Shown one piece after another: positions 35,490-44,713 of a stretch of 58,906 nucleotides of DNA (positions are counted from its first letter, which is position 1; every line of letters begins with the position of its first letter). The stretch is from Rhodobacter sp. GTDB lineage: Bacteria > Pseudomonadota > Alphaproteobacteria > Rhodobacterales > Rhodobacteraceae. Both the position numbers and the translations under genes were made by a program. The notes under the pieces are model-generated. The model was not told where the DNA came from, did not search any database, and was given only the letters and a program-made list of their open reading frames with translations. The DNA lies in contig PNJK01000014.1 of NCBI GenBank assembly GCA_013821825.1, positions 1-58,906 on the forward strand, read 5' to 3'.

Positions 35490-36701
35490 ATGCCGACACA
35501 TACACGCACCCTGCTGGCCATAGCCGCCGGCGTCACCATTGTCGGTGGCCTGGCCTATGTGGCCTTCCGCACCGATCCGGTGCCGGTCGACATGGTCCGG
35601 GTCGAGAGCGGGCCGATGCAGGTGACGATCGACGTCGAAGGACGCACCCGGATCCGCGACCTTTACGAGATCGCCGCCCCGATTGCCGGTGTGGCCCGCC
35701 GCTCGCCGGTCAAGGTGGGCGATCCGGTGATTGCCGGCGAAACGGTGGTGGCGGTTGTGGAACCAATTGCGCCCAGCCTTCTGGACGCCCGCACCCGCCT
35801 CCAGGCCGAGGCCGCGATCAACGAGGCCAAGGCTGCCCTTGAAGTGGCAAGAACCGACCTGATCCGGCTGGAACAGGAACGCGACCATGCCCAGACCAAT
35901 TTCGATCGGACAAGCACACTGGTGGCGCGGGGCGTGGCCAGCCTGACGCAGATGGAGGATGCAACGCGGGACCTGTCCATCGCCTCGACCGCTGTCGAAA
36001 ACGCCAAGGCCCGGGTCGGCATGGCCACCAGCGCTTTGGTCCGGGCCGAGGCCGCCATCCTTGAACCGAATGGCGCAGGGCAGGGCGCGGAAGCCTGCTG
36101 CGTCACGCTGACGGCGCCGGTGGACGGCGTGGTGCTTGACGTGGACACGGTCAGCGCCCGCCCGGTGGCCGCAGGTGCCCGACTGGCAACCATAGGCGAT
36201 CCCGCCGATATCGAGATTGTCGCTGACCTCTTGTCGTCCGACGCCGTCCGCTTGCCCGCAGCCGCCGAGGCGGTGGTTGAACGCTGGGGGGGGGTCCCCA
36301 CCCTGTCGGCCCGGCTGACCAGGATCGAACCCGTCGCGCGGACCAAGGTGTCGGCGCTGGGGATCGAAGAACAACGGGTGGATGTGTTGTTCGACATCAC
36401 CGCCCCGCCAGACGACAGGCCCGGTCTGGGCAGCGGCTTTGCGGTCTTTCTGCGCATAGTCGAATGGCAAGGGGACGAGGTCTTGCAGGTGCCCCTGTCC
36501 GCCACGTTCCGGGACGGTGACGCCTGGGCGGTCTTCGTGGTCGAGGATGACCGGGCCGTCCTGCGGCCGATCACGACCGGCTGGCGCAATCGCCGGTTTG
36601 CCGAAGTGACTGGCGGCCTGGTCGAAGGCGAGTTCGTCGTCACCCATCCCGGGGATGCTGTGGCCGATGGGGTTCTGATCACCCAGCGCGAAGGCGGCTA
36701 G
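35490..36701 (+). CDS. HlyD/RND-type periplasmic adaptor protein
   Basis: 403 residues. An N-terminal signal anchor (LLAIAAGVTIVGGLAYVAF) is followed by a lipoyl-like half (IAAPIAGVARRSPVKVGDPV), a coiled-coil hairpin at about residues 105-190, a second lipoyl half (LTAPVDGVVLDVDTV) and a beta-barrel. It begins 4 bp after the permease stop. It links the inner-membrane exporter to an outer-membrane channel, which must be encoded elsewhere. Confidence 0.9.
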   Translation: MPTHTRTLLAIAAGVTIVGGLAYVAFRTDPVPVDMVRVESGPMQVTIDVEGRTRIRDLYEIAAPIAGVARRSPVKVGDPVIAGETVVAVVEPIAPSLLDARTRLQAEAAINEAKAALEVARTDLIRLEQERDHAQTNFDRTSTLVARGVASLTQMEDATRDLSIASTAVENAKARVGMATSALVRAEAAILEPNGAGQGAEACCVTLTAPVDGVVLDVDTVSARPVAAGARLATIGDPADIEIVADLLSSDAVRLPAAAEAVVERWGGVPTLSARLTRIEPVARTKVSALGIEEQRVDVLFDITAPPDDRPGLGSGFAVFLRIVEWQGDEVLQVPLSATFRDGDAWAVFVVEDDRAVLRPITTGWRNRRFAEVTGGLVEGEFVVTHPGDAVADGVLITQREGG

Positions 36702-36914
36702 GGCAGGGCGGTCCAAAACGCCGCTCGCTTGCAAGACCACTGCCGGGGTTTTGTTGCGCTGGGGTCTGCCAGGGTGACCACCCCAAGGATTCGGTCATAT
36801 TTTCCTGGATGCTACTGCCGTCTTCTTCTCAATCTTCGCATCTGCGCCATACTTTTGCCGTTCTGGAAACGCTGAATCCCGCAAGAGAGCGGCTTGGCAG
36901 TTGGAGTTCCGGCA

Positions 36915-37928
36915 ATGGGTGCCACAGGCAAAGTTGTCGCGTTGGATGCCGAGGCAAGGCATGCGCCGGGCCGGGGGCGCACGCCTCGCGTGACGCTGAT
37001 CGTTCCTGTGTACAATGAACAGGAAAGCATCGCCCCGTTCCTGGACAAGCTTTCCGGCGTGCTGGACGAAATCGGGGCGCTCGCCTCGCTGGACATCCTC
37101 TTTGTCAACGATGGCAGCAGGGATGCGACCGAACGCCTTATCCTGGCCGCGGCGGCCGAGCGGGCCGATGTGTCACTGATCAACCTGTCACGCAACTTCG
37201 GCAAGGAGGCAGCCCTTTTTGCCGGGATGAATCATGCCACCGGCGATGCCGTTATCCCGCTTGACGTCGATCTGCAGGACCCGCCCGAGGTCATCATCGA
37301 AATGATCCGCCGCTGGATCGCCGGGGCCAAGGTCGTGAACGCCCGCCGGGCGCGCCGCGACGGCGACAGCCGGTTCAAGGCGATGTCCGCCCGCGCCTTC
37401 TACCGCGTGTTCAACGCGATGGCCGATCAGCCGATCCCGCAGGATGTGGGCGACTTCCGCCTGCTTGATCGCGACGTCGTGGATGCAATCTGCCAGTTGG
37501 GTGAACGGTCGCGGTTCAACAAGTCGCTGTTTTCCTGGGTGGGCTTCGAGGCCGAGGAGATCACCTTTGACCGCCCCGCCCGTGCGACTGGGGAAACCAG
37601 CTGGTCCTACTGGAAGCTGTGGAAGCTGGCACTGGACGGGATCTTCGCCTCATCCACCGTGCCACTGCGCATCTGGACCTATGTTGGCATCCTGATGGCG
37701 ATGGTCTCTTTGCTTTATTCGGTCGCCTTGCTGGCCAGGACGCTGATCCTGGGGGTCGACGTGCCAGGCTATGCCTCGACAGTGATCCTGATCCTGGTCT
37801 TCGGCGGCTTGAACCTGTTCGCGCTTGGGATCATTGGCGAATATGTCGGGCGCATCTATACCGAGGTCCGCCAGCGCCCGCTTTACATCGTGCGATCGCA
37901 CCATCCGTCCCTTAAGGCAAAGGACTGA
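36915..37928 (+). CDS. GtrB/DPM1-like family 2 glycosyltransferase
   Basis: 337 residues from ATG 36915 with GGAG eight bases upstream. The GT2 A-fold shows LIVPVYNEQESI, the first Asp motif DILFVNDGSRDAT, DVDLQDPPEVI as DXD-like, and a QDVGDFRLLDRDVVDAI stretch. Two C-terminal helices (about 260-325) match undecaprenyl- or polyprenyl-phosphate sugar transferases. It should load a sugar on a lipid carrier, which the GtrA-containing protein two genes on may flip. Confidence 0.9.
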   Translation: MGATGKVVALDAEARHAPGRGRTPRVTLIVPVYNEQESIAPFLDKLSGVLDEIGALASLDILFVNDGSRDATERLILAAAAERADVSLINLSRNFGKEAALFAGMNHATGDAVIPLDVDLQDPPEVIIEMIRRWIAGAKVVNARRARRDGDSRFKAMSARAFYRVFNAMADQPIPQDVGDFRLLDRDVVDAICQLGERSRFNKSLFSWVGFEAEEITFDRPARATGETSWSYWKLWKLALDGIFASSTVPLRIWTYVGILMAMVSLLYSVALLARTLILGVDVPGYASTVILILVFGGLNLFALGIIGEYVGRIYTEVRQRPLYIVRSHHPSLKAKD

Positions 37929-37929
37929 C

Positions 37930-38658
37930 ATGGAGCGCAGCGTCTACGACCGCATGAACGAACTTGAGGCGACGCATTGGTGGTTTGTCGCGCGGCGTTC
38001 CATCATCGCCTCGCTGGTCGAGCGGCACCTGCCGAAAGGCCCCGCGTCGCGGATACTGGAGGCCGGCTGCGGCAGCGGCGGAAACCTTCAGATGCTTGGA
38101 GAGTTTGGTCAGGTCGATGCCTTCGAATACGACAGTGGCGCGCGCGCGCATGCAAAGGACAAATCCGGGCTGGATATCCGGTTTGGAGCCTTGCCGGATC
38201 AATTGCCCTTTGATGACCGTCGATACGATCTGATCGGCCTGTTCGACGTTCTGGAACATGTCGAGGCCGATACCGCGTCACTTTCCGCGCTGGCGGACCG
38301 CCTTGATGCAAGCGGCAAAATCCTGGTGACAGTACCGGCCTTCCCGTTCCTGTGGTCAAAGCATGACCTGAGGCACCACCATTTCCGCCGCTACACCCGG
38401 GCCAGCCTGACCGAAGCGGCACGGCAGGCCGGGCTGAAGGTCAGCTACTGCAGCTACTTCAACTCGTTTCTCTTTCCCCTGGCGGTGACGGCCCGCGCGC
38501 TGAAGCGGCTTACCGGCCGCGAGACCCCGGATGACAGGCTGCCGCCGGCATGGTTGAATGCCATTCTGACGCGCATCCTGAGGGCCGAACGGCGCGTGCT
38601 GCGGGGCATCCGCTTCCCGATCGGCTTGTCGCTGGCCGCGGTCCTCGAAAAAGCCTGA
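37930..38658 (+). CDS. SAM-dependent class I methyltransferase
   Basis: 242 residues. Motif I is ILEAGCGSGGNLQML, with DLIGLFDVLEHVEADTASLS (motif II region) and KILVTVPAFPFLWSKHDLRH following; it is a type-11/23 methyltransferase. A WW pair near the N-terminus (THWWFVARR) is common in those linked to glycan loci. It starts one base after the glycosyltransferase stop. It may methylate the lipid-linked sugar. Confidence 0.85.
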   Translation: MERSVYDRMNELEATHWWFVARRSIIASLVERHLPKGPASRILEAGCGSGGNLQMLGEFGQVDAFEYDSGARAHAKDKSGLDIRFGALPDQLPFDDRRYDLIGLFDVLEHVEADTASLSALADRLDASGKILVTVPAFPFLWSKHDLRHHHFRRYTRASLTEAARQAGLKVSYCSYFNSFLFPLAVTARALKRLTGRETPDDRLPPAWLNAILTRILRAERRVLRGIRFPIGLSLAAVLEKA

Positions 38659-38666
38659 CTTCGGGC

Positions 38667-40538
38667 ATGCTGGGACAACTTATCCGGTTCGGCGGGGTTG
38701 GTGGTCTCGCCACGGTGATCCACGTCCTCAGCGCGCTTGCAGTGCAGCAGGCTTTTCCGGTCCCGGCACAATTGGCCAATCTGGCCGGTTTCTTCGCCGC
38801 TGTGCTGGTGTCCTACGTCGGGCATGCGCGCTTCACCTTCGGAGCAGGCTTGCGGTCCGGTCCGCAATTCCTCCGGTTTGTGCTGCTGTCGGTTCTGGGA
38901 TTGGCGACCAGCAGCGCCACGGTCTGGCTCATCACCGCCTGGCTTGGGCTCGGGTTCATCACCGCCATGGCGACGGTGGCGGCAGTCGTCCCCTTGATGA
39001 CCTACCTGGCAATGCGCCTTTGGGTGTTTGATCGCAACATGCCGGCTCCGAGCTTCAGCTGGCCCGATACGGCCATGTCGATCGGTTTGGCAACGGTTTT
39101 GGCCGGGGCAACGCTGCTGCTTTTCTGGGGCAGGATGCTGAACCACGACACGGCATGGTATCTGATCGCCACCCGTGCCTGGCTTGACGGAGCGACGCTT
39201 TATGTCGACATCGTCGAGATCAATCCGCCGCTCAATTTCTACCTGACCGTTCCGGCCCTGGTTCTGGCCGATCTGTTCGGCCTGTCGGACACGAACGGGC
39301 AGTATCTGTTGCTGTCCCTGATGATCTGGGCAAGCCTTCTGTGGTGCAGCCGCATCATCCTTGCAGAGACAGGTCTGTCGCAAAAGCATTGTGCGCTCCT
39401 GGTTGCCGGGGTGGCGCTGGCCTTCGTCCTGCCCGCGTTGGGCAGCATGGGGCAACGCGAACAGATCCTGGTCATCCTTGCGATGCCCTGGGTCCTGCGT
39501 CAGGCCTTGCCAGGTTCTGGCGGTCGGGGTCAGGAGATTGCGGGCGCCGCCGTTGCAGCGATAGGGGTCAGCCTGAAGCCGCATTTCGTGCTGTTTCCCA
39601 TCGCCGCGACGCTTTTCCACTGCCTGCGCCTTCGGTCCCTGCGGCCCGTCCTGTCTGCCGCTAACATGACGTTTCTGGGGGTCGGGTCAGCCTACGTCGC
39701 TTTCGTCGCGATGATCCACCCCACCTATCTGTTCGAAATCGTCGGCATTGCGCGTGAGGTCTATGGCGTCTACCGCGCCGACGGCGGGGAGCTTTGGTCC
39801 AGGATCAGCGTGGCAGTCGTCCTGCTGCCGCTGCCGGTCCTCCTGGTGCTGTTGAACAGGGCCCGATATCCGGAGGCTGGCCTTTTCCTGGCCCTGTCGG
39901 CCGCGGGATTGGCGGTCTACGTGCTTCAGGGCACCGGCTTTGTCTATCACACGATCCCGGCGTTGGCTTTCGGCCTGGTAGCATGCGTCTGGATAGTCTT
40001 GCGGGCGCCGCATCAGGGGGCGACCGTCGCCGCGGTTTCCCTTGTGGTTTTCGGGTTGGTGGCCGGGCCCGCCCGCCGGGGATTTTACAGCAACGCCTTG
40101 GTAGCGGAAGTTGTCCAGGTCACCGAGGGCCTGCCACAACCCGAAGGTCTCATCGTTCTGACAAGTCATGTCTATGCCGGGCCGCCAGTCGCGATTGCGC
40201 TGGGCACGGAGTGGAGCAGCCGCTATCCGGCAAATTGGCTTGTGCCGGGGGCGATCAACCGGCTGGCACGGACCGACTGCGCCATCGAGGCCGAGATCTG
40301 TGCCAGACTGACCGCCATCGCCGCGCGCAACCGCGCGGACAATATCGCCGACATCCTCGCGAAAGCCCCTGACCTGCTGATCGTCGATCGCCATTCGGGA
40401 TACTTCGACCAACCTGCCTTCGACTGGGAGGCGTTCATGGCGGTTGATCCTCTATGGTCGAAGATCATGGCGAACTACCAGCTGGAAGCGACGACTGACC
40501 GGCTACGCTACTTCCGCCGAAACGCTGCCGCGCCATAG
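38667..40538 (+). CDS. GtrA-domain / polytopic glycosyltransferase fusion
   Basis: 623 residues. Residues 1-120 have the four-helix GtrA pattern (QLIRFGGVGGLATVIHVLSA; LANLAGFFAAVLVSYVGHAR; ATVAAVVPLMTYLAMRLWVF). The remaining 500 residues hold about nine more helices with a periplasmic loop containing NHDTAWYLIATRAWLDGA and DIVEINPPLNFYLTVPALVL, like GT-C (GT39/GT87) enzymes. A lipid-sugar flippase is therefore joined to a membrane glycosyltransferase that uses the lipid-linked sugar. It follows the methyltransferase by 8 bp. Confidence 0.8.
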   Translation: MLGQLIRFGGVGGLATVIHVLSALAVQQAFPVPAQLANLAGFFAAVLVSYVGHARFTFGAGLRSGPQFLRFVLLSVLGLATSSATVWLITAWLGLGFITAMATVAAVVPLMTYLAMRLWVFDRNMPAPSFSWPDTAMSIGLATVLAGATLLLFWGRMLNHDTAWYLIATRAWLDGATLYVDIVEINPPLNFYLTVPALVLADLFGLSDTNGQYLLLSLMIWASLLWCSRIILAETGLSQKHCALLVAGVALAFVLPALGSMGQREQILVILAMPWVLRQALPGSGGRGQEIAGAAVAAIGVSLKPHFVLFPIAATLFHCLRLRSLRPVLSAANMTFLGVGSAYVAFVAMIHPTYLFEIVGIAREVYGVYRADGGELWSRISVAVVLLPLPVLLVLLNRARYPEAGLFLALSAAGLAVYVLQGTGFVYHTIPALAFGLVACVWIVLRAPHQGATVAAVSLVVFGLVAGPARRGFYSNALVAEVVQVTEGLPQPEGLIVLTSHVYAGPPVAIALGTEWSSRYPANWLVPGAINRLARTDCAIEAEICARLTAIAARNRADNIADILAKAPDLLIVDRHSGYFDQPAFDWEAFMAVDPLWSKIMANYQLEATTDRLRYFRRNAAAP

Positions 40539-40611
40539 GCATCGGTTGCCCGGGACAGAGCTTCACTGCCGCCTCTGGTCAAGCCAGCCAAGACCGGCAA
40601 CCAGCCCCGTT

Positions 40612-41382
40612 TCACTGCGCGGGAACGGAGTCCTGCGTGCCCTTCACCCCGGTGATGTAGCTGACGATGTCGTTGCCGTCGGTTTCATCCTTGCGCAGGC
40701 TGGCCACGATCCGGCCCCGGCGGAAGACGACGATCCGGTCGACCAGATCGAAGACCTGCCGCAGGTTGTGGCTGATCAGGATCATCGGGATGCCGCGATC
40801 CTTGAGGCCCCGGATGATATTCTCGACCTGCGCGGTTTCCTGCACCCCCAGCGCCGCCGTCGGTTCGTCCATGATCACCAGTTTGGACGCAAAGGCCGCC
40901 GTCCGCGCGATCGACACGCATTGCCGCTGACCGCCCGACATGTTGCGGATCGGGTTGTCGACGTTCGGGATCTTCACTGCCGTAGTCTTCAGCGCCTCCA
41001 GTGTGCGGTCGCGCATCGTTTTGCGGTCAAGCCAGCTGAACGGACCCAGCTTGAACTTGAAGAGCTCGCGCCCAAGGAAAAGGTTTGACGGCACGTCCAG
41101 ATCGTCGGCCAGGGCCAGCGTCTGGAACACGGTTTCGATCCCTGCCTCGCGCGCCTCCAGCGGGCCGGAGAAATGCACGGGACGGCCGTCAAACAGCACC
41201 TCGCCGCTTGAGCGTTGCTCCACCGCGGTGACCTGCCGGACGAAGGTTGACTTGCCCGCCCCGTTGTCGCCCACCACGGCGACATGCTCGCCGTCGTGCA
41301 GAATGAAATCGGCGTCCTCAAGCGCATGGACGCCGCCGTAATGCTTGGTCAGGCCACGGGTTTCCAGAATGATCTTCGACAT
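40612..41382 (-). CDS. Sugar ABC transporter ATP-binding protein (FrcA/RbsA half-type)
   Basis: 256 residues from ATG 41382. Walker A GDNGAGKST, Q-loop VFQTLALADDLDVPSNLFLG, signature MSGGQRQCVSIARTA and Walker B LVIMDEPTAALG are present. It is a single ATPase domain, not the tandem RbsA form, as in fructose/inositol-type FrcA. It is the last gene of the sugar operon and faces the GtrA-fusion gene tail to tail. Confidence 0.9.
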   Translation of the reverse strand: MSKIILETRGLTKHYGGVHALEDADFILHDGEHVAVVGDNGAGKSTFVRQVTAVEQRSSGEVLFDGRPVHFSGPLEAREAGIETVFQTLALADDLDVPSNLFLGRELFKFKLGPFSWLDRKTMRDRTLEALKTTAVKIPNVDNPIRNMSGGQRQCVSIARTAAFASKLVIMDEPTAALGVQETAQVENIIRGLKDRGIPMILISHNLRQVFDLVDRIVVFRRGRIVASLRKDETDGNDIVSYITGVKGTQDSVPAQ

Positions 41383-41386
41383 GGTC

Positions 41387-42496
41387 CTACCCCCTTGCCC
41401 GCGTGCGTTGCCGCCACTGGTCAAGCACAACGGCCCCCACGATGATCGCGCCTTTCACCATCTCCTGGTAGTAGGCATCCAGCCTGATCGAGGTGAAGCC
41501 CGAGATGATGACAGAGAAGATCGCGGCCCCAAGGACCGTGCCGATGATTGAGCCGCGCCCTCCTGCAAGCGAAATGCCCCCGATCACTGCCATGGCGATG
41601 GCGTCCAGTTCGTACTGAACCCCCATGCCGGCCTGTGCGGTCAGGTTCTTCGAGGTGAGAAGCACTGCCGCCACGGCGGCCAGAACGCCGGCAATCGTGT
41701 AGACCAGCAACTTGTGCCGGTCGACGTTGATCCCCGACATCCGCGCGGCCGCCTCGTTCGAGCCGATGGCGTAGGAGCGCTTGCCGTAAAGCGTGTAGGT
41801 CATCACCACATGGAAGAGGATGGCGAGGATGACGAAGATCACCGCCGGGTTCTGGCCTTGCCAGCTGAAAAGGCCGAAGGTCAGCGACCCCATGATGTCA
41901 CCATTGGCAAGTGCCCCGTAACCTTCGGTCGGAAAGCTGACCGGCTGGCCGTTCGACCACCATCGCGCCACCCCGCGGGCCGAGACCATGACGCCCAGCG
42001 TCGCGATGAAGGGCGGGATCTTCGTGTAGGCCACGAGAAGCCCGTTCACCATCCCCGCCCCCAGCCCGCAGGCGAGGCCCACGACAATCGGCACGACCAC
42101 GGGCAGGTCCATCGCCCAGTCACCGAAGATCGCCTTGGGGTTCGGGTTGCCGTTGACCATGGCCGTTTGGGCGAAGCTCATCACCACCATCGCGGTGGCG
42201 CCGACGACCGAGCCGGCGGAAAGGTCGATCCCGCCGATAATGATGACCTGCGTCACCCCGAGGGAGATGATCCCGACGATGGCGACCTGCAGGATCATGA
42301 TGTCCAGCCGCTGCTGGTTGAAGATCGCGTCCACATTGTCGCGCATGTTGAAAAGGAAGCTGCCGCCGTTCACGCGGTTCAGCACCTCGAAGATCACCAC
42401 GATCAGAACCAGGGCGCCGAAGACATTCCATTCCGGCGCGCGCGTCCGCTTTGCCGGATCGTACTTCAAGCCGCCAAGTCCATGAGCCTCTGCCAC
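41387..42496 (-). CDS. Sugar ABC transporter permease (FrcC/RbsC type)
   Basis: 369 residues from a GTG at 42496 with GGGGGG about eight bases upstream. Ten hydrophobic segments; conserved RbsC-family strings IIGGIDLSAGSVVGATAMVV, IPPFIATLGVMVSARGVARW, AIGSNEAAARMSGI and GGISLAGGRGSIIGTVLGA are present. It lies downstream of the binding protein beyond an intercistronic hairpin, and ends 4 bp before the ATPase start. Confidence 0.9.
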   Translation of the reverse strand: MAEAHGLGGLKYDPAKRTRAPEWNVFGALVLIVVIFEVLNRVNGGSFLFNMRDNVDAIFNQQRLDIMILQVAIVGIISLGVTQVIIIGGIDLSAGSVVGATAMVVMSFAQTAMVNGNPNPKAIFGDWAMDLPVVVPIVVGLACGLGAGMVNGLLVAYTKIPPFIATLGVMVSARGVARWWSNGQPVSFPTEGYGALANGDIMGSLTFGLFSWQGQNPAVIFVILAILFHVVMTYTLYGKRSYAIGSNEAAARMSGINVDRHKLLVYTIAGVLAAVAAVLLTSKNLTAQAGMGVQYELDAIAMAVIGGISLAGGRGSIIGTVLGAAIFSVIISGFTSIRLDAYYQEMVKGAIIVGAVVLDQWRQRTRARG

Positions 42497-42565
42497 CCCG
42501 CGGTCCCCCCTGGTTGGTCCTTGCCGTCATCCTTGCCCGCAATGGGTGGGAACGGTCAACAAAAT

Positions 42566-42591
42566 GGGGGCGGCAGCTTCCCGCCGCCCCC
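42566..42591 (-). terminator. Intercistronic hairpin between binding protein and permease
   Basis: GGGGGCGGC and GCCGCCCCC form a 9-bp GC stem with an 8-base loop, followed in the minus direction by ATTTTGTT. The operon continues, so it probably works as a partial terminator that keeps the binding protein in excess. Confidence 0.7.
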
Positions 42592-42609
42592 TTGCTCACG
42601 ACGGGTCGA

Positions 42610-43551
42610 TCAGTTCTTGGCCAGATAACCGTCGATGTTTGCCGGGGTCACCAATTCGAACGGGATGTAGACCTTCTTCTCGACGGCTTCGCCTGCCGCC
42701 AGCTTGACCGCTGCATCCAGCGAACCGCCGCCCTGGGCTGCCGCGTTCTGGAACACGGTGATGTCCAGCTCTCCGGCCTGCATCGAAGCCAGCGCGTCCT
42801 GCGTTGCGTCAACACCCGACACGATGACATCATCCATCGAGATGCCGGCCGCCTTGATCGCCTGAATGGCCCCGAGTGCCATCTCGTCGTTGTTGGCCAG
42901 CACGCCGTCGAAGGCAGTACCGGTCGACAGCCAGTTGGTCATCAGACTTTGCGCCTGATCGCGGCTCCAGTTGGCGGTCTGCTGGTCGATGACGTTGACC
43001 TTGACCGCGCATTCGCCGGCATCCATCACGTCGTAGTAGTTCTGGGTGCGCTGCACGGCGGCCTGGTTCGACAGCTCGCCCTGCATGACATAGACGCTGA
43101 CCTCGGTCTTGCCCGCAGCCGCCCATTGGTTGCACTGCTCGATAAAGCCCTGGCGGGACGAGTCGCTTTCGTTCGAGGCGACGAAGGCCTGGCCATCGGG
43201 CAGGCTGTCGACGTTGATCGGCTGGCGGTTCACATAGACCAGCGGCACGCCCGCGGCACTGGCGGCGTCCGACATGGCCTGGGTGGCCGAGGTGTCAACC
43301 GGGTTCACGATGATCGCATCAACGCCGCTCGCGATGAAGTTGTTGATCTGGTCCAACTGCTTCGCCACGTCGTTCTGGGCGTCTTCGATCTGCACCGACA
43401 GGCCAGCGGCATCAGCCTGGGTCTGGATGCCGTTGCGCAGCACGGTCAGGAAGTTGTCGTCAAATGCAGCCATAGTCACGCCAATGCCCTCGGCCATGGC
43501 CGTGGTTGACATCAACGAGGCGAAGCCAGCTGCGATAAGGGTCTTTTTCAT
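42610..43551 (-). CDS. Sugar ABC transporter substrate-binding protein (MocB/RbsB-like)
   Basis: 313 residues from ATG 43551, with GGAGG five to nine bases upstream; the GTG two codons earlier is too close to that site. Signal peptide MKKTLIAAGFASLMSTTAMA. The periplasmic-binding-protein type 1 fold shows LRNGIQTQADAAGLSVQIED, DAIIVNPVD, VYVNRQPI and GVLANNDEMALGAIQAI. It resembles the inositol/rhizopine-type MocB and ribose-type RbsB proteins. The LacI-type operator palindrome lies 147 bases upstream. Confidence 0.85.
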   Translation of the reverse strand: MKKTLIAAGFASLMSTTAMAEGIGVTMAAFDDNFLTVLRNGIQTQADAAGLSVQIEDAQNDVAKQLDQINNFIASGVDAIIVNPVDTSATQAMSDAASAAGVPLVYVNRQPINVDSLPDGQAFVASNESDSSRQGFIEQCNQWAAAGKTEVSVYVMQGELSNQAAVQRTQNYYDVMDAGECAVKVNVIDQQTANWSRDQAQSLMTNWLSTGTAFDGVLANNDEMALGAIQAIKAAGISMDDVIVSGVDATQDALASMQAGELDITVFQNAAAQGGGSLDAAVKLAAGEAVEKKVYIPFELVTPANIDGYLAKN

Positions 43552-43697
43552 GTTCACTCCTCCCAGAGTTTGCCCGCTGTCCGTTACAGCAGGTCAGGTT
43601 GTCCAGTTCTGATCCGCCATGCGTCCTGCGCCGGGCGGCCAACCGATCAGCCTGATGACACAAGCTGCAGAACTTCCGGTCTATCGTCAACCGATTC

Positions 43698-43713
43698 TTG
43701 CAACCGGTTGCAA
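43698..43713. promoter_or_regulatory. Perfect 16-bp palindrome TTGCAACCGGTTGCAA, LacI-family operator
   Basis: The central CCGG-type dyad with A/T arms is the classic shape of a LacI/GalR-family operator. It stands between the TIM-barrel gene stop and the binding-protein start, so it should control the transporter genes through the LacI-type regulator at 44714-45745. Confidence 0.85.
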
Positions 43714-43777
43714 TTGGATCGGGCCAACCGATATTCGCCCGGTCTTCCTGTGTTGGCGTGCATGGAAGCGGGATCGG

Positions 43778-44584
43778 TCATGCGGTTTCCCTGACAATGT
43801 GGTCGATGCTGGACTTCAACGCCTTGGCGGGATCTGTCAGGGCATGGACCGACGGTGCGAAAGCCTCGAACGAGACCGGGCCGGAATATCCAGAGGCTTG
43901 CAGGGCGCGGATCTGTTCGACATTGCCCAGAACGTCATCCGCCTCCACCAACACCCGATGAGCATCAGTCATTTGGTCCACGGGAAGGCCCTTCTCGACC
44001 ACGCCCGAGATGTGGACGATGCCGGTGTGACCTGGGAAGTGGCGACCACCCTGCGCCAGGGTGTGATGAAAGGTATCATGAACCAGTTTGAAGCGGCCTT
44101 TCGCGTCCAGCGCCTCGATCGCTTCCACCGCCTCGGACTTGTGACGCAAGGCGCAGATTTCAAAGCCAAGCGGCTCGACCATGCCGACCAGCCCGTGGTC
44201 TTCGAGCATCGGCTTCAGTGCCTTCAGAGCGATGCGAAGCGCACCCTGCCGCTCACCGTTGCCCATGCCCAGATTGTCGTTGCGTGGGATCAGGCTCACC
44301 GCCTCGGCCCCAGCGGCCTGGGCGACCTTCATCAGGGCCAGCGCTTCGGCGGCCTTGTCGTCCGACCAGTCATTGAACCGCTTCACCTCGGCGACAGCCA
44401 GAAGACGCAGCCCGGCACCCCGGATGAGGTTACCGGCGTCCCCCGGGTCCATCCCGTCGAACAGCGGCTGGGGCAGGTCGTTGCGAACTTCGATCCCGAT
44501 GCAGCCAAGATCTTTGGACAGGGCGACAAGGTCGAGGAACGACATCCGCCCTACTGTCATGTGGTTCAAGGCAAACTGGATCAT
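43778..44584 (-). CDS. Xylose-isomerase-like TIM-barrel protein (MocC/IolI-type)
   Basis: 268 residues from ATG 44584 with GGAGAG upstream. The AP-endonuclease-2/xylose isomerase-like barrel shows LGCIGIEVRN, LLAVAEVKRFNDW, AVSLIPRNDN, VEPLGFEICALRHKSEAVEA (metal-ligand E), KLVHDTFHHTLAQ (metal D and H) and HISGVVEKGLP. Members isomerise or epimerise keto-sugars or inosose. It is the gene between the LacI regulator and the transporter, so it likely acts on the imported sugar. Confidence 0.8.
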   Translation of the reverse strand: MIQFALNHMTVGRMSFLDLVALSKDLGCIGIEVRNDLPQPLFDGMDPGDAGNLIRGAGLRLLAVAEVKRFNDWSDDKAAEALALMKVAQAAGAEAVSLIPRNDNLGMGNGERQGALRIALKALKPMLEDHGLVGMVEPLGFEICALRHKSEAVEAIEALDAKGRFKLVHDTFHHTLAQGGRHFPGHTGIVHISGVVEKGLPVDQMTDAHRVLVEADDVLGNVEQIRALQASGYSGPVSFEAFAPSVHALTDPAKALKSSIDHIVRETA

Positions 44585-44664
44585 CGACGGGCTCTCCACC
44601 GCAGGCATCCTCTGGGGGAAGGCTTCCAGTGCTGCGACCATCAGGTCAACAGTCGGGGAGATAA

Positions 44665-44684
44665 TTACATCATTCCTGATGCAA
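44665..44684. promoter_or_regulatory. Near-perfect dyad TTACATCA-TTCC-TGATGCAA
   Basis: Eight-base arms with one mismatch around TTCC, between the lacI-type stop and the TIM-barrel start. It could be a second, weaker regulator site. It is too AT-rich for a strong terminator. Confidence 0.4.
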
Positions 44685-44713
44685 ATGGCCTGGTGTCGTA
44701 TGACGAAATAGTA

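Noticed and set aside
35361-36740. A 459-codon open frame on the minus strand
   Set aside because: Antisense to the HlyD-type adaptor gene with visible lipoyl halves.
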